Part shown: one piece after another, positions 1-6,153 of the stretch
Layout of the letters: each line of letters begins with the position of its first letter
Numbering within the stretch: the first letter of the stretch is position 1
Origin: Ktedonobacteraceae bacterium
Lineage (GTDB): Bacteria; Chloroflexota; Ktedonobacteria; Ktedonobacterales; Ktedonobacteraceae
NCBI GenBank assembly: GCA_014896635.1
Contig: JADBKA010000194.1
Location: 1-9,046 of the forward strand
Direction of reading: 5' to 3'
DNA: 9,046 bases
Made by a program: the position numbers and the translations under genes
Notes under the pieces: model-generated
Told to the model about the DNA's origin: nothing
The model's database searches: none
Seen by the model: the letters and a program-made list of their open reading frames with translations, nothing else

Positions 1-47
1 CCGAAAAATCCTTTTTTCCTGTTTTTCTCTTTTGAGAGAGAAGGAAT

Positions 48-75
48 ACCTCCTTAAGTTAACGCTTATGGAGGT
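48..75 (-). other. Imperfect hairpin downstream of the ABC operon
   Basis: ACCTCC (48-53) pairs with GGAGGT (70-75). After one T-T mismatch, TAAG (55-58) pairs with CTTA (65-68), leaving a six-base loop. It is the second hairpin after the permease stop codon when read on the minus strand. The minus-strand sequence beyond it is pyrimidine-rich (ATTCCTTCTCTCTC) but has no uninterrupted T run, so a role as part of a transcript end is possible but unproven. I see no gene in positions 1-132. Confidence 0.35.
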
Positions 76-88
76 CTCCCCTGAGTGC

Positions 89-126
89 TTCGAGCAAGAA
101 AACGCTTTCGCGTTTTCTTGCTCGAA
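89..126 (-). terminator. Perfect 17-bp hairpin after the last permease gene
   Basis: Positions 89-105 and 110-126 are perfect reverse complements around a four-base loop. The hairpin begins 7 bases past the TAA stop of the permease gene as read on the minus strand. No T tract follows the stem on either strand. It is therefore not a textbook intrinsic terminator. It may act as a 3' mRNA-stabilising stem, or end transcription together with the hairpin at 48-75. The pairing is directly visible; the function is inferred. Confidence 0.5.
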
Positions 127-132
127 AACCTA

Positions 133-1020
133 TTATCCTTTGAGGCCGGCAGATGCAATGCCCTCAATGAAGTAACGCTGGAAGATGAAGAAGACGATCA
201 GCACCGGAATCGTGTTGAACATCGAACCCGCCAGCAGCAGATTGTACTCGGTATAGTGAGCGCCTTTGAAGAAGCTCAGCCCGATAGGCAGCGTGAGCTG
301 GTCCTGGCTGTTGAGCGTCAGTAGCGACCAGAAGAACTCGTTCCAGGACCCCATAAAGCTCAGGATGGCGACGGCGGTCAGTGCCGGCTTGACCAGCGGC
401 AGCACAATCTGGAAGAAGATGCGCCAGCGCGACGCGCCGTCAATCATCGCGGCCTCCTCCAGTTCTCTGGGCAGGCTCTTGAGGTTCTGCACCATCAGGA
501 AGACCGAGATGGGTTGAACCATGTAGGGCAGGATCAGGCCGAGCATGCTGTTGGTAATGTGCATGTTATAGGCGATCAGGAATTTCGGCAACACGATGAT
601 GGGGAGTGGTACCATCATTACGGCCAGTGTGAGCAGGAAGATCGTATCGCGGCCGGGAAAACGCAGGCGCGAAAGGGCATAGCCGGCCATTGCCGAGAAC
701 AGGGCATTGAGAACTACTGTCGCGGCGGCGAAGATGGCCGAGTTGAGCAGCCAGCGCAGGAAGAGTGAATTGCTGAGGATTACCTGGTAGTTTGCCCATG
801 TCCAGGGATTGGGGATCAGCGAAGGGGGAAAGTCCAGGACATGCTCGAGCGTTTTAAAGGACGATAGAAAAGAAAAAATGAATGGTCCGAGAGCTATCAG
901 CGCAAAGAAAATCAGCAGGAGATAGACGATCACATCGAATGGGGTGATGCGGCGTGCTTTCTCTTCCCTGGCAGTTGCCACCAGTGTCGATGCCATTGTG
1001 CCTGTTTGAGCCTGTGCCAT
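133..1020 (-). CDS. Carbohydrate ABC transporter inner-membrane permease, MalG/UgpE type
   Basis: This 295-residue protein is one of two membrane subunits of a binding-protein-dependent sugar importer (ABC type I, binding_prot-dependent transport domain). Six hydrophobic spans are visible at about residues 28-53, 92-115, 126-150, 157-180, 210-235 and 262-283. The cytoplasmic coupling loop carries the family EAA signature: E189-A190-A191, G195 and the L207-P208 end. That loop docks on the ATPase. Its length is usual for MalG-like subunits. The ATG at 1018-1020 has an AGGAAGAG ribosome site about 8-10 bases upstream. The gene follows the MalF-like gene by 21 bases, so the two are almost certainly co-transcribed and pair as a heterodimer. 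The substrate cannot be read from the permease; the family transports oligosaccharides or glycerol-3-phosphate-like compounds. No ATPase gene is in the window. Confidence 0.93.
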   Translation of the reverse strand: MAQAQTGTMASTLVATAREEKARRITPFDVIVYLLLIFFALIALGPFIFSFLSSFKTLEHVLDFPPSLIPNPWTWANYQVILSNSLFLRWLLNSAIFAAATVVLNALFSAMAGYALSRLRFPGRDTIFLLTLAVMMVPLPIIVLPKFLIAYNMHITNSMLGLILPYMVQPISVFLMVQNLKSLPRELEEAAMIDGASRWRIFFQIVLPLVKPALTAVAILSFMGSWNEFFWSLLTLNSQDQLTLPIGLSFFKGAHYTEYNLLLAGSMFNTIPVLIVFFIFQRYFIEGIASAGLKG

Positions 1021-1041
1021 ATCTCATCTCTTCCTTTCTAG

Positions 1042-2019
1042 CTAATATTGGACGTCCACATCAATGAAACGACGCTGAAGCACAGTGACAATCAGTACAA
1101 GAACAAAAAGTAGAACAGACATGGCGCAGGCCAGACCGAATTTATGCTGATTGAAGGCGGTGTTATACATCACATAGACCGGTGAGAGCGTTGATTTCAG
1201 CGGGCCGCCCTGGGTCATGATAAACACCTGGTCAAACAACTGGAAGGTACCGATGGTGCCGGTCGCCACGATCAGGAACGTAATTGGGCGCAGCAATGGC
1301 AGCGTCACATTCCAGAAAGTCTGGAAGCGGTCAGCCCCGTCTGTCGCGGCTGCCTCATAGAGCGTGCGGGGGATGCTCTGAAGGCCGCCCAGGTAGAAGA
1401 TCATGTAGGTGGGTGCAGTCGTCCAGATATTGAGCAACATGATCGCCGGCAGCGCCGTATTCGGGTCCTGAAGCCATTCAGGCCCGACGATGTGGATAAG
1501 AGAGAGGATGTAATTGACCAGGCCCTGTGGCTGGTAGAGCCAGAGGAAGATAATGGAGATAGCAATGGAAGAGGTGACGGTGGGCAGGAAGAGAGTCGTG
1601 CGGAAAACGCCTTGCAGGAAGGTGATACGCTGCAAGAGCAGGGCCAGGATCAGCGCCAGAATCGTCTGGCCTGTGACCACGACGATCACGAAGCGGATGA
1701 TGTTGCCGAGGGAGATCCAGAAATCGCCGTTCTCGAAGCCATTGACGAAACCGAGCTGGTTCCAGATAGCGATGTAGTTGTTGAAGCCGATGAACACCGG
1801 CGTGCTAAAGCCAATATCCAGCTTAAAGAGGCTGAAGATGAATCCGACAAGGGCGGCGAAGATAAAAAAGATGATCAAAACGAAGAGGTAGGGAGCGAGA
1901 AACAGGTAGCCGCTGAGAGTCTCGCCGGGCAGCCCACCCCGCGAGTTATAAGTGCGACGCCGCTTTATACGCTTTTCTTTGGATTCTCGTGTTCCTGGTA
2001 GAGAAGTTGCCTGTTGCAT
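1042..2019 (-). CDS. Carbohydrate ABC transporter inner-membrane permease, MalF/UgpA type
   Basis: This 325-residue protein is the partner permease of the sugar importer. A strongly basic cytoplasmic N-terminus (residues 11-28, rich in K and R) precedes the first span at about 36-63. Further spans lie at about 105-130, 141-163, 190-212, 243-268 and 297-316. The EAA loop is E222-A223-A224, G228 and L240-P241, with the usual spacing to the LP end. The ATG at 2017-2019 has an AAGGAGC ribosome site (2027-2033) at good spacing. It sits between the binding-protein gene (147-bp gap containing two hairpins) and the MalG-like gene (21-bp gap), which is the standard order for CUT1-type sugar operons. 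The size is typical for UgpA/LacF-like subunits, which lack the large periplasmic loop of E. coli MalF. Confidence 0.93.
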   Translation of the reverse strand: MQQATSLPGTRESKEKRIKRRRTYNSRGGLPGETLSGYLFLAPYLFVLIIFFIFAALVGFIFSLFKLDIGFSTPVFIGFNNYIAIWNQLGFVNGFENGDFWISLGNIIRFVIVVVTGQTILALILALLLQRITFLQGVFRTTLFLPTVTSSIAISIIFLWLYQPQGLVNYILSLIHIVGPEWLQDPNTALPAIMLLNIWTTAPTYMIFYLGGLQSIPRTLYEAAATDGADRFQTFWNVTLPLLRPITFLIVATGTIGTFQLFDQVFIMTQGGPLKSTLSPVYVMYNTAFNQHKFGLACAMSVLLFVLVLIVTVLQRRFIDVDVQY

Positions 2020-2076
2020 AAAGGAAGCTCCTTGCTACTTAGCTACATATCCTGAGCAGAGTGATAAAAGGTGAGC

Positions 2077-2106
2077 GAAGCCAGGCTTTGGTCAGAGCCT
2101 GGCTTC
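2077..2106 (-). promoter_or_regulatory. Second intra-operon hairpin, partial-terminator candidate
   Basis: An 11-bp perfect stem pairs 2077-2087 with 2096-2106 around an eight-base loop. On the minus strand it is the second of two stems after the binding-protein stop codon. It is followed within about 8 bases by a TTTT run (minus-strand CGCTCACCTTTTATC). The spacing is looser than a canonical intrinsic terminator, so read-through into the permeases is expected. A role in attenuating permease expression relative to the binding protein is inferred. Confidence 0.55.
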
Positions 2107-2114
2107 AGCGACGG

Positions 2115-2160
2115 TGAGCCGTGACGCTGACTCTAAGCGGGAGAGTTGTGTCACGGCTCA
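2115..2160 (-). promoter_or_regulatory. First intra-operon hairpin, mRNA processing or stability stem
   Basis: TGAGCCGTGAC (2115-2125) pairs perfectly with GTCACGGCTCA (2150-2160). Inside the 24-base loop a second helix, ACTCT (2130-2134) with AGAGT (2142-2146), extends the structure. It starts 6 bases beyond the binding-protein stop codon on the minus strand. Stems in this position, like those following malE, protect the upstream message from 3' exonucleases and keep the binding protein in excess. That analogy is inference; the pairing is seen directly. Confidence 0.6.
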
Positions 2161-2166
2161 TTCAGC

Positions 2167-3534
2167 TTATGATGAAAGCTCGTTGTTAATTTGTTGTTCG
2201 GCTTTCTTCAAAGCTGTCTGGACATCTGTTTTGTTATGGAACACCTCATCAGTTACTGCACGTAGATCCTGGTGAATGACAGCGTCATGAGGCCCGTAGT
2301 TGTCGGCGTAGCCGTAGCTGGCTGCGTCGAACATCACCTTGACGCCAGGATTCTGCTGGAAGTAGGGATCGTTCGCCAGGCTCTTAAGGGAGGGTAGAGC
2401 GAACCCGGCGTGGAGCTGGCTGGCCTGCACGTCTTTATCGGTCATATATTTGATCAATTGCCAGGCGGCATCCGGGTGTTTGGTACCACTATAAGCGCCC
2501 CAGGCGACCGTATAGATCAGGTCGGCGCGTTTGCCATCGGGCGTGCTGGGGATGGGCGCGATCCCATACTGGACGTTAGGGAATTGTGCCAGATAGGGGA
2601 TGAGCCAGCCGCCCTCCAGGGCCATTGCAGCGCGCTCTTTGGCGAAAGCGTCGCCTGCCCAGCCTGCGCCGACTTCGCCAGGCGTGACCGCCACTTTATC
2701 TTTGATGAAGCTGGAGAAGAAGGTCAGGGCATCAATGCCGGCCTGGCTGTTGAACGCTGCTTTCGTGCCGTCTTTGTTGAGCACCGAGCCGCCCTTTGCA
2801 AACAGGAAGGCCAGCCAGCGCGAGGGGTCGGGATCGAACGTGATGCCGTAGACGGACGTAGCGGCATTGCCGGTTTTCGTCAGCTTTTTAGCGGCTGCCT
2901 TCCAGTCGTCCCAGGTCCACTTATCAGTGGGGAAATCCACGCCTGCGTCCTGGAAGAGTTTCTTATTGTAGAAAAGTGCGAGTGAGTTCCAGTCTTTGGC
3001 GATGCCGTAGATCTGCCCTTTCTGGCAGCTAAAGGGTGCCAGCAATGATGGATAATAATTGGAAGCCGGCACATTATCGCGTGCCATGTAGGGGGAGAGG
3101 TTCAGCAATTTCCCGTTGGGGATGTATTCGCTTGCCATATCCATTTGTGTGTAAAATACGTCGGGAACATTGCCGCTGGCGATATTCGCGCGCATCTTGT
3201 CGGTATAGCCGGAGCCGATGTTTTGCCAGTTGATCTTGATGTTGGGATGGCTCTGCTGGAACTTATCCAGATTCTGCTTGACCAGGTTTTCTTCCGCCGG
3301 AGATGAGGTTGCACCAGCAACGGTAAGAGTGACGGTGCCGTTCTCTGCGGCAGCCGCCGTTGTATTGGTGGTGGAAGGGCAGGCGATGTAGCTGTTGCCG
3401 CTGGTCAGGCCCTGCTGTGCTCCGCCAGAGCCACCCGTTCCGCCGGTTCCGCCGGTCCCCCCTGTTTCGCCACCACAGGCACTCAAGAGAATCAGTGCAA
3501 AGATGACAAATAGCGGTGTGAAGAATCGTCTCAT
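2167..3534 (-). CDS. Sugar ABC transporter substrate-binding lipoprotein, family 1 (SBP_bac_1)
   Basis: This 455-residue extracellular solute-binding protein captures sugar and delivers it to the permease pair encoded downstream. The N-terminus is a lipoprotein signal: MRRF, a hydrophobic core and the lipobox LSAC with C20 as the lipidated cysteine. A glycine/threonine-rich tether of GGT-type repeats occupies about residues 21-38. The mature domain starts near residue 66 with a beta-strand followed by a helix (EENLVKQNLDKFQQSHPNIK), typical of family 1 proteins. Later family features include DVFYTQ (125-130), WTWDDW (206-211), an EGGW segment (307-310) and a hinge-region AWGAYSG (344-350). 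C52 and C170 could form a disulphide. An ideal AAGGAGGT ribosome site (3541-3548) lies six bases before the ATG. The ligand is probably an oligosaccharide but is not determinable here. Confidence 0.92.
   Translation of the reverse strand: MRRFFTPLFVIFALILLSACGGETGGTGGTGGTGGSGGAQQGLTSGNSYIACPSTTNTTAAAAENGTVTLTVAGATSSPAEENLVKQNLDKFQQSHPNIKINWQNIGSGYTDKMRANIASGNVPDVFYTQMDMASEYIPNGKLLNLSPYMARDNVPASNYYPSLLAPFSCQKGQIYGIAKDWNSLALFYNKKLFQDAGVDFPTDKWTWDDWKAAAKKLTKTGNAATSVYGITFDPDPSRWLAFLFAKGGSVLNKDGTKAAFNSQAGIDALTFFSSFIKDKVAVTPGEVGAGWAGDAFAKERAAMALEGGWLIPYLAQFPNVQYGIAPIPSTPDGKRADLIYTVAWGAYSGTKHPDAAWQLIKYMTDKDVQASQLHAGFALPSLKSLANDPYFQQNPGVKVMFDAASYGYADNYGPHDAVIHQDLRAVTDEVFHNKTDVQTALKKAEQQINNELSS
3437..3463. 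repeat. 9-bp tandem repeat encoding the lipoprotein glycine tether
   Basis: GTTCCGCCG occurs twice in direct tandem (3437-3445 and 3446-3454), followed by a degenerate third copy. On the coding (minus) strand it encodes the repeated Gly-Gly-Thr units between the lipidated cysteine and the ligand-binding domain. Multiples of three keep the frame, so copy-number change would only alter tether length. Confidence 0.7.
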
Positions 3535-3540
3535 GAACAG

Positions 3541-3548
3541 ACCTCCTT
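3541..3548 (-). promoter_or_regulatory. Strong ribosome binding site of the binding-protein gene
   Basis: The minus strand reads AAGGAGGT six bases before the ATG at 3534. It is a full match to the anti-Shine-Dalgarno complement and stronger than the sites of the two permease genes. This fits the need for excess binding protein over permease. Confidence 0.75.
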
Positions 3549-3560
3549 GAGCATGTTTCT

Positions 3561-3606
3561 ACACTGAAATCGGTGTCCACATCGTACTGTATACGCGATA
3601 TTACAG
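3561..3606. promoter_or_regulatory. Candidate operator palindromes upstream of the ABC operon
   Basis: Two imperfect dyads lie just upstream of the binding-protein gene. ACACTGAAATCGGTGT (3561-3576) matches at six of eight positions. At 3587-3606, CTGTA and TACAG half-sites flank ten bases with a central CG step. Sugar operons of this type are commonly controlled by LacI-type repressors that prefer palindromes with a central CG, but no regulator gene is adjacent. The call is speculative. Confidence 0.2.
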
Positions 3607-3838
3607 AACGATTGACAGGTAGCAGGAGTTGAGCGTTTCCTGGTAGGACGCTCTATAATCTAAGACGGCCCTTCTGGCAGATATAAGACAGGCATTCTAG
3701 CACCGAGTCTATTCTCTACCGGTTTTTTGCAGGAGGGGTAAGTCCTCCCTGGAAAAGAGAGATGTTCCTGGTGAAAAAGCTAAAAAAGGTAATCACATCC
3801 TTTCTGGCGGGTGCCACTAAAGTAGTATTGTGATAGAT

Positions 3839-3856
3839 AAATTATATAAATTATAT
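3839..3856. repeat. AT-rich 9-bp tandem repeat
   Basis: AAATTATAT is present in two perfect, directly adjacent copies. On the minus strand each copy contains TATAAT (3846-3841 and 3855-3850), but no good -35 element lies at proper spacing. It may act as an AT-rich promoter-enhancing or DNA-bending element for either divergent gene. Confidence 0.6.
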
Positions 3857-3920
3857 AGAAAAACTCGTTCGGAGGAAATACTTTTACCTGCATTTGCGAT
3901 TGCACAGGAGGCCGGTGATT

Positions 3921-3950
3921 TTCTTGGTACATTCTTTTTGTGTGTATAAT
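3921..3950 (+). promoter_or_regulatory. Probable sigma70 promoter of the cysteine-rich membrane protein gene
   Basis: A perfect -10 box TATAAT lies at 3945-3950. The best -35 is TTCTTG (3921-3926) at an 18-bp spacing and is weak. Transcription would start near 3957, giving a leader of about 50 bases before the TTG start at 4006. Confidence 0.45.
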
Positions 3951-4005
3951 ACATTGAGAGGGAGACCAGGCCGGCGTTTATGCAGGTATTCAAGAGAAAT
4001 TTTCT

Positions 4006-4887
4006 TTGAGTGATGCATTGGAGGTTGTGGTGACTGACGATCAGGCTGTGCGACGCTTCCGGCGTATGCAGCGAACGTTTAATGAGGGAGACAGGGGCAA
4101 GCGGGAGAGGCATGAGGCGCAGGAGGTAATCCACTGTGCTATCTGCCAGGCGGCCTACGTTCCTTCGCAGGAGTATGCGTACCTCTGGCAAGGTCCTGTG
4201 CCGGCTTTAGAATCGGCCTTGATGAGCATGTGTCATTTCTGTTTTCGCTGCCGGCGTCCATCTTGCCCGCAGTGCTGGGATGACGTGCATGGAGTATGTG
4301 GAGAATGTGCGCAAGAAGCGGATCTACCATTTCGCGTGGTCTCCAGGGCGCTGAGCGGAGCTGTCTATGCGCCTGTGTGCCAGGTGCAATCAGTGCGAAG
4401 GGCTGACGAAATAGCTCCTCTGGTGTGTGTACGTCATGGCCGTTTCCAGAAGGAGACGTTATCGCTGGCTGATATCCCTACCAATCCCGCCCCTGCCCGG
4501 CAGCGCCTAGAGCGGAGGCAGCAAGGCAGGCAGAGCATGGCGACAGAAGTTCCCACGAAGGATACAGATGTGAAGGCAGTCGAAACAGCACAGCCGGAGT
4601 CTTCCCAGCAGACCTCTCAGGAGGAGGTAGCCGAAATCGCAACCCGGCCTGAGCAGCAGACTGAACAAGCTGAAGGCGCTTTATCAAATGATCGCAGCAA
4701 GCGGGGGATCTGGATCGAACGAGTTTTAGTCGTGTTACTGGCGATCATCCTGCTGGTCGTCATTGTCTTGATTGTGCTGGCCCTCGCTTTCGAGCAGGCC
4801 AATACTGCGATTGCTGAGATACTGCATGTGGATATTCGTGCGGAGATAGCCTATCTACTGAAGCTTCTGCACGATTTCCACTTTTGA
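4006..4887 (+). CDS. Unrecognised zinc-ribbon-like protein with C-terminal membrane anchor
   Basis: I do not recognise this 293-residue protein. A cysteine-rich region is arranged as C44-x2-C47, C76-x2-C79-x2-C82, C87-x2-C90 and C98-x2-C101, with H77 and H95 nearby. This pattern is expected of one or two zinc-ribbon or treble-clef sites. A polar, low-complexity linker rich in Q, E and T covers about residues 162-230. One strong hydrophobic span lies at about 239-262 (many L, V and I), then about 30 residues. The basic flank SKRGIWIER before the span suggests a cytoplasmic zinc domain with the C-terminus outside. The start is uncertain: TTG 4006 has only a weak AAGAGA site, while in-frame GTG 4030 has GGAGG five bases ahead. 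An in-frame stop at 3955-3957 bounds any extension. The gene is monocistronic and ends before a convergent hairpin. Confidence 0.75.
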   Translation: MSDALEVVVTDDQAVRRFRRMQRTFNEGDRGKRERHEAQEVIHCAICQAAYVPSQEYAYLWQGPVPALESALMSMCHFCFRCRRPSCPQCWDDVHGVCGECAQEADLPFRVVSRALSGAVYAPVCQVQSVRRADEIAPLVCVRHGRFQKETLSLADIPTNPAPARQRLERRQQGRQSMATEVPTKDTDVKAVETAQPESSQQTSQEEVAEIATRPEQQTEQAEGALSNDRSKRGIWIERVLVVLLAIILLVVIVLIVLALAFEQANTAIAEILHVDIRAEIAYLLKLLHDFHF

Positions 4888-4904
4888 CATCTCTAACAGG
4901 AAAC

Positions 4905-4941
4905 CCTACCCGTTTGTCCTGTCCTGTTTCAAACGGGTAGG
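4905..4941. terminator. Hairpin between convergent genes, possible bidirectional terminator
   Basis: CCTACCCGTTTG (4905-4916) pairs perfectly with CAAACGGGTAGG (4930-4941) around 13 bases. It lies 17 bases after the plus-strand stop and about 50 bases beyond the minus-strand stop of the glycosyltransferase gene. T tracts are poor: AAAAGTTGTT follows on the plus strand and GTTTCCTGTT on the minus. The convergent position favours a shared terminator. Confidence 0.6.
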
Positions 4942-4992
4942 AAAAGTTGTTAGCACACTGTGACCGGGATGCTCCTGCGTACACGGTAGGTG

Positions 4993-5766
4993 TCAGGGAG
5001 CTGGTGGGTAGCCAGGATGACTGGAAGAGCTGAGAGGCAGGCTAACCGGTACCTGAGAAGGCCGGCGCTTTTTGCCGAAGCGGGTGCGTAGTACGTAGAT
5101 AAAAGCCTCCAGGAAAATTTTGCGCGACATTTTTGATTTGCCGACGCGGCGGTCCATGAAAACAATCGGCGTCTCGACAATCTTATAGCCCCGGCGCAGC
5201 ACACGATATGTCATCTCTACCTGGAAGCCATAGCCTTGCGTCTCAATCTCGTCCAGTTCGATATTTTCCAACACCTGACGACGGTAGCAGCGGAAACCGG
5301 CAGTGCAGTCGTGGACGGGGATGCCGAGCATAAAGCGTGCGAAAATGTTACCACCTCCACTAATAAAGCGGCGGAGCGGTGACCAGTTAGGAGTATCCCC
5401 ACCCCGGATATAGCGTGAGCCGATAACCAGGTCGGCATGTTCAATTTCTTTCAGGAAGACAGGCAAGTAGCGGGGATCGTGTGAGAAATCGGCATCCATC
5501 TCAAACGCCGCGTCATAGTTGTGCTCAATAGCATATTTAAAGCCTGCGATATAGGCTGTCCCCAGGCCCTGTTTGCCTGCGCGATGCATCACGTGGACAC
5601 GCCGGTCCTCAGCGCGGATCTGGTCGGCCAGTTCCCCCGTTCCATCTGGGGAATGGTCATCGACGATCAGCACATCAGTCTGCGGAGTATAGGAGAAAAT
5701 AGCCTCCAGGAGAGGACGTAGATTCTCTCGCTCGTTATATGTCGGAACAATGATCAACGTCTTCAT
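4993..5766 (-). CDS. Polyprenol-phosphate mannosyltransferase (DPM1-like, GT2 family)
   Basis: This 257-residue enzyme (from the ATG at 5764-5766) should transfer a sugar, usually mannose, from GDP-sugar to polyprenyl phosphate on the cytoplasmic membrane face. Visible GT2/DPMS signatures are VPTYNE (7-12), DDHSPDGT (36-43), R-x-GK-x-GLGTAY-x2-G (62-75), the metal-binding DAD with SHDP (91-98), GSRY-x-RGG (116-123), G-N-x-F-AR (139-144) and DRR-x-GKSKM (205-213). There is no C-terminal GtrA-like membrane domain. It is thus the short, human-DPM1-like form with a proline/serine-rich tail. An in-frame GTG at 5785-5787 would add seven residues; I prefer the ATG because family members begin directly with the first strand, although neither has a good ribosome site. 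Specificity for mannose rather than glucose is inferred. Confidence 0.88.
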   Translation of the reverse strand: MKTLIIVPTYNERENLRPLLEAIFSYTPQTDVLIVDDHSPDGTGELADQIRAEDRRVHVMHRAGKQGLGTAYIAGFKYAIEHNYDAAFEMDADFSHDPRYLPVFLKEIEHADLVIGSRYIRGGDTPNWSPLRRFISGGGNIFARFMLGIPVHDCTAGFRCYRRQVLENIELDEIETQGYGFQVEMTYRVLRRGYKIVETPIVFMDRRVGKSKMSRKIFLEAFIYVLRTRFGKKRRPSQVPVSLPLSSSSHPGYPPAP

Positions 5767-6153
5767 AAGGTACAGGTATGGCAGCACGCCTACGAATATG
5801 CGTGAAGAAGAAGTGCCGCCCTCCTTTCTTTTTGTCCGCTCTCACAAAGGGAGAGTCTTCTGGGATAGAACGCTTAAACTTGCTGGTCGGTTTCTACCGG
5901 GAGAAAGAAAGCTTGCAATTCGGATGGTAGAGTTCCCCTTTTTGGCGTTCGGTTCAGTCCGGTGCTAGAAAAAGTGCGTTTCCTGTCTGGTCTGTACAGA
6001 ATGTAGTACGCCAGAGGTGGCATCACAAAGGCCCGGCGGGGGTGCATCCTATCCTGGTAAAGAGAGCAGGCACCAGTGTCGATGGATGCTCTCCCGCGAC
6101 TGCAAGGGAGAGAACCTTCCAGCTTTGCCACCGGGTGGTGATGCAGAGTATAC
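5767..6153. other. Hairpin-rich spacer between two polyprenyl-sugar genes
   Basis: No gene is supported in this 387-bp region. It contains several inverted repeats. GAGAGCA (6062-6068) pairs with TGCTCTC (6087-6093). CTCTCCC (6089-6095) pairs with GGGAGAG (6106-6112); the two stems share bases and exclude each other. GCATCAC (6020-6026) pairs at long range with GTGATGC (6138-6144) and encloses both. CCACC/GGTGG (6128-6138) and CTCTC/GAGAG (5839-5855) are smaller. A perfect 10-bp palindrome TCTGTACAGA is at 5991-6000. On the minus strand this is the 3' region of the UbiA gene and the leader of the glycosyltransferase gene. No known riboswitch consensus was recognised. Confidence 0.5.

Larger units (their letters stand above)
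3535..4005. other. Divergent non-coding spacer
   Basis: This 471-bp region separates the ABC operon (minus) from the cysteine-rich membrane protein gene (plus). I find no convincing gene in it. It contains the operon ribosome site (3541-3548), imperfect palindromes at 3561-3576 and 3587-3606, a GAGCGT/ACGCTC inverted repeat (3631-3636 with 3648-3653), a GGAGG/CCTCC hairpin (3732-3748), an AT-rich tandem repeat (3839-3856) and a TATAAT box for the plus-strand gene (3945-3950). No clear minus-strand sigma70 promoter for the ABC operon could be recognised, so its transcription start within the spacer is unknown. Confidence 0.6.

Noticed and set aside
1492..2001. Plus-strand open frame of 169 codons opposite the MalF-like permease gene
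   Set aside because: It is a highly acidic, repetitive translation antisense to a clearly conserved gene, with no ribosome site. It is a by-product of the coding strand's composition.
2410..2985. Plus-strand open frame of 191 codons opposite the binding-protein gene
   Set aside because: It is antisense to an unmistakable SBP_bac_1 protein, has no family motifs and no start signals.
3612..3659. TTGACA (3612-3617) and TATAAT (3654-3659) as a plus-strand promoter
   Set aside because: The two boxes are 36 bp apart, twice the workable spacing, so they do not form one sigma70 promoter.
3894..4013. Possible 40-codon plus-strand frame from TTG 3894 after GGAGG at 3871-3875
   Set aside because: The start lies too far from the purine run. 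The translation is arginine-rich and featureless, and it crosses the better TATAAT promoter.
6020..6144. T-box, TPP or tRNA-like element in the spacer
   Set aside because: I compared both strands with the T-box core, TPP core and tRNA T-arm consensus from memory, and none is present beyond a few bases.
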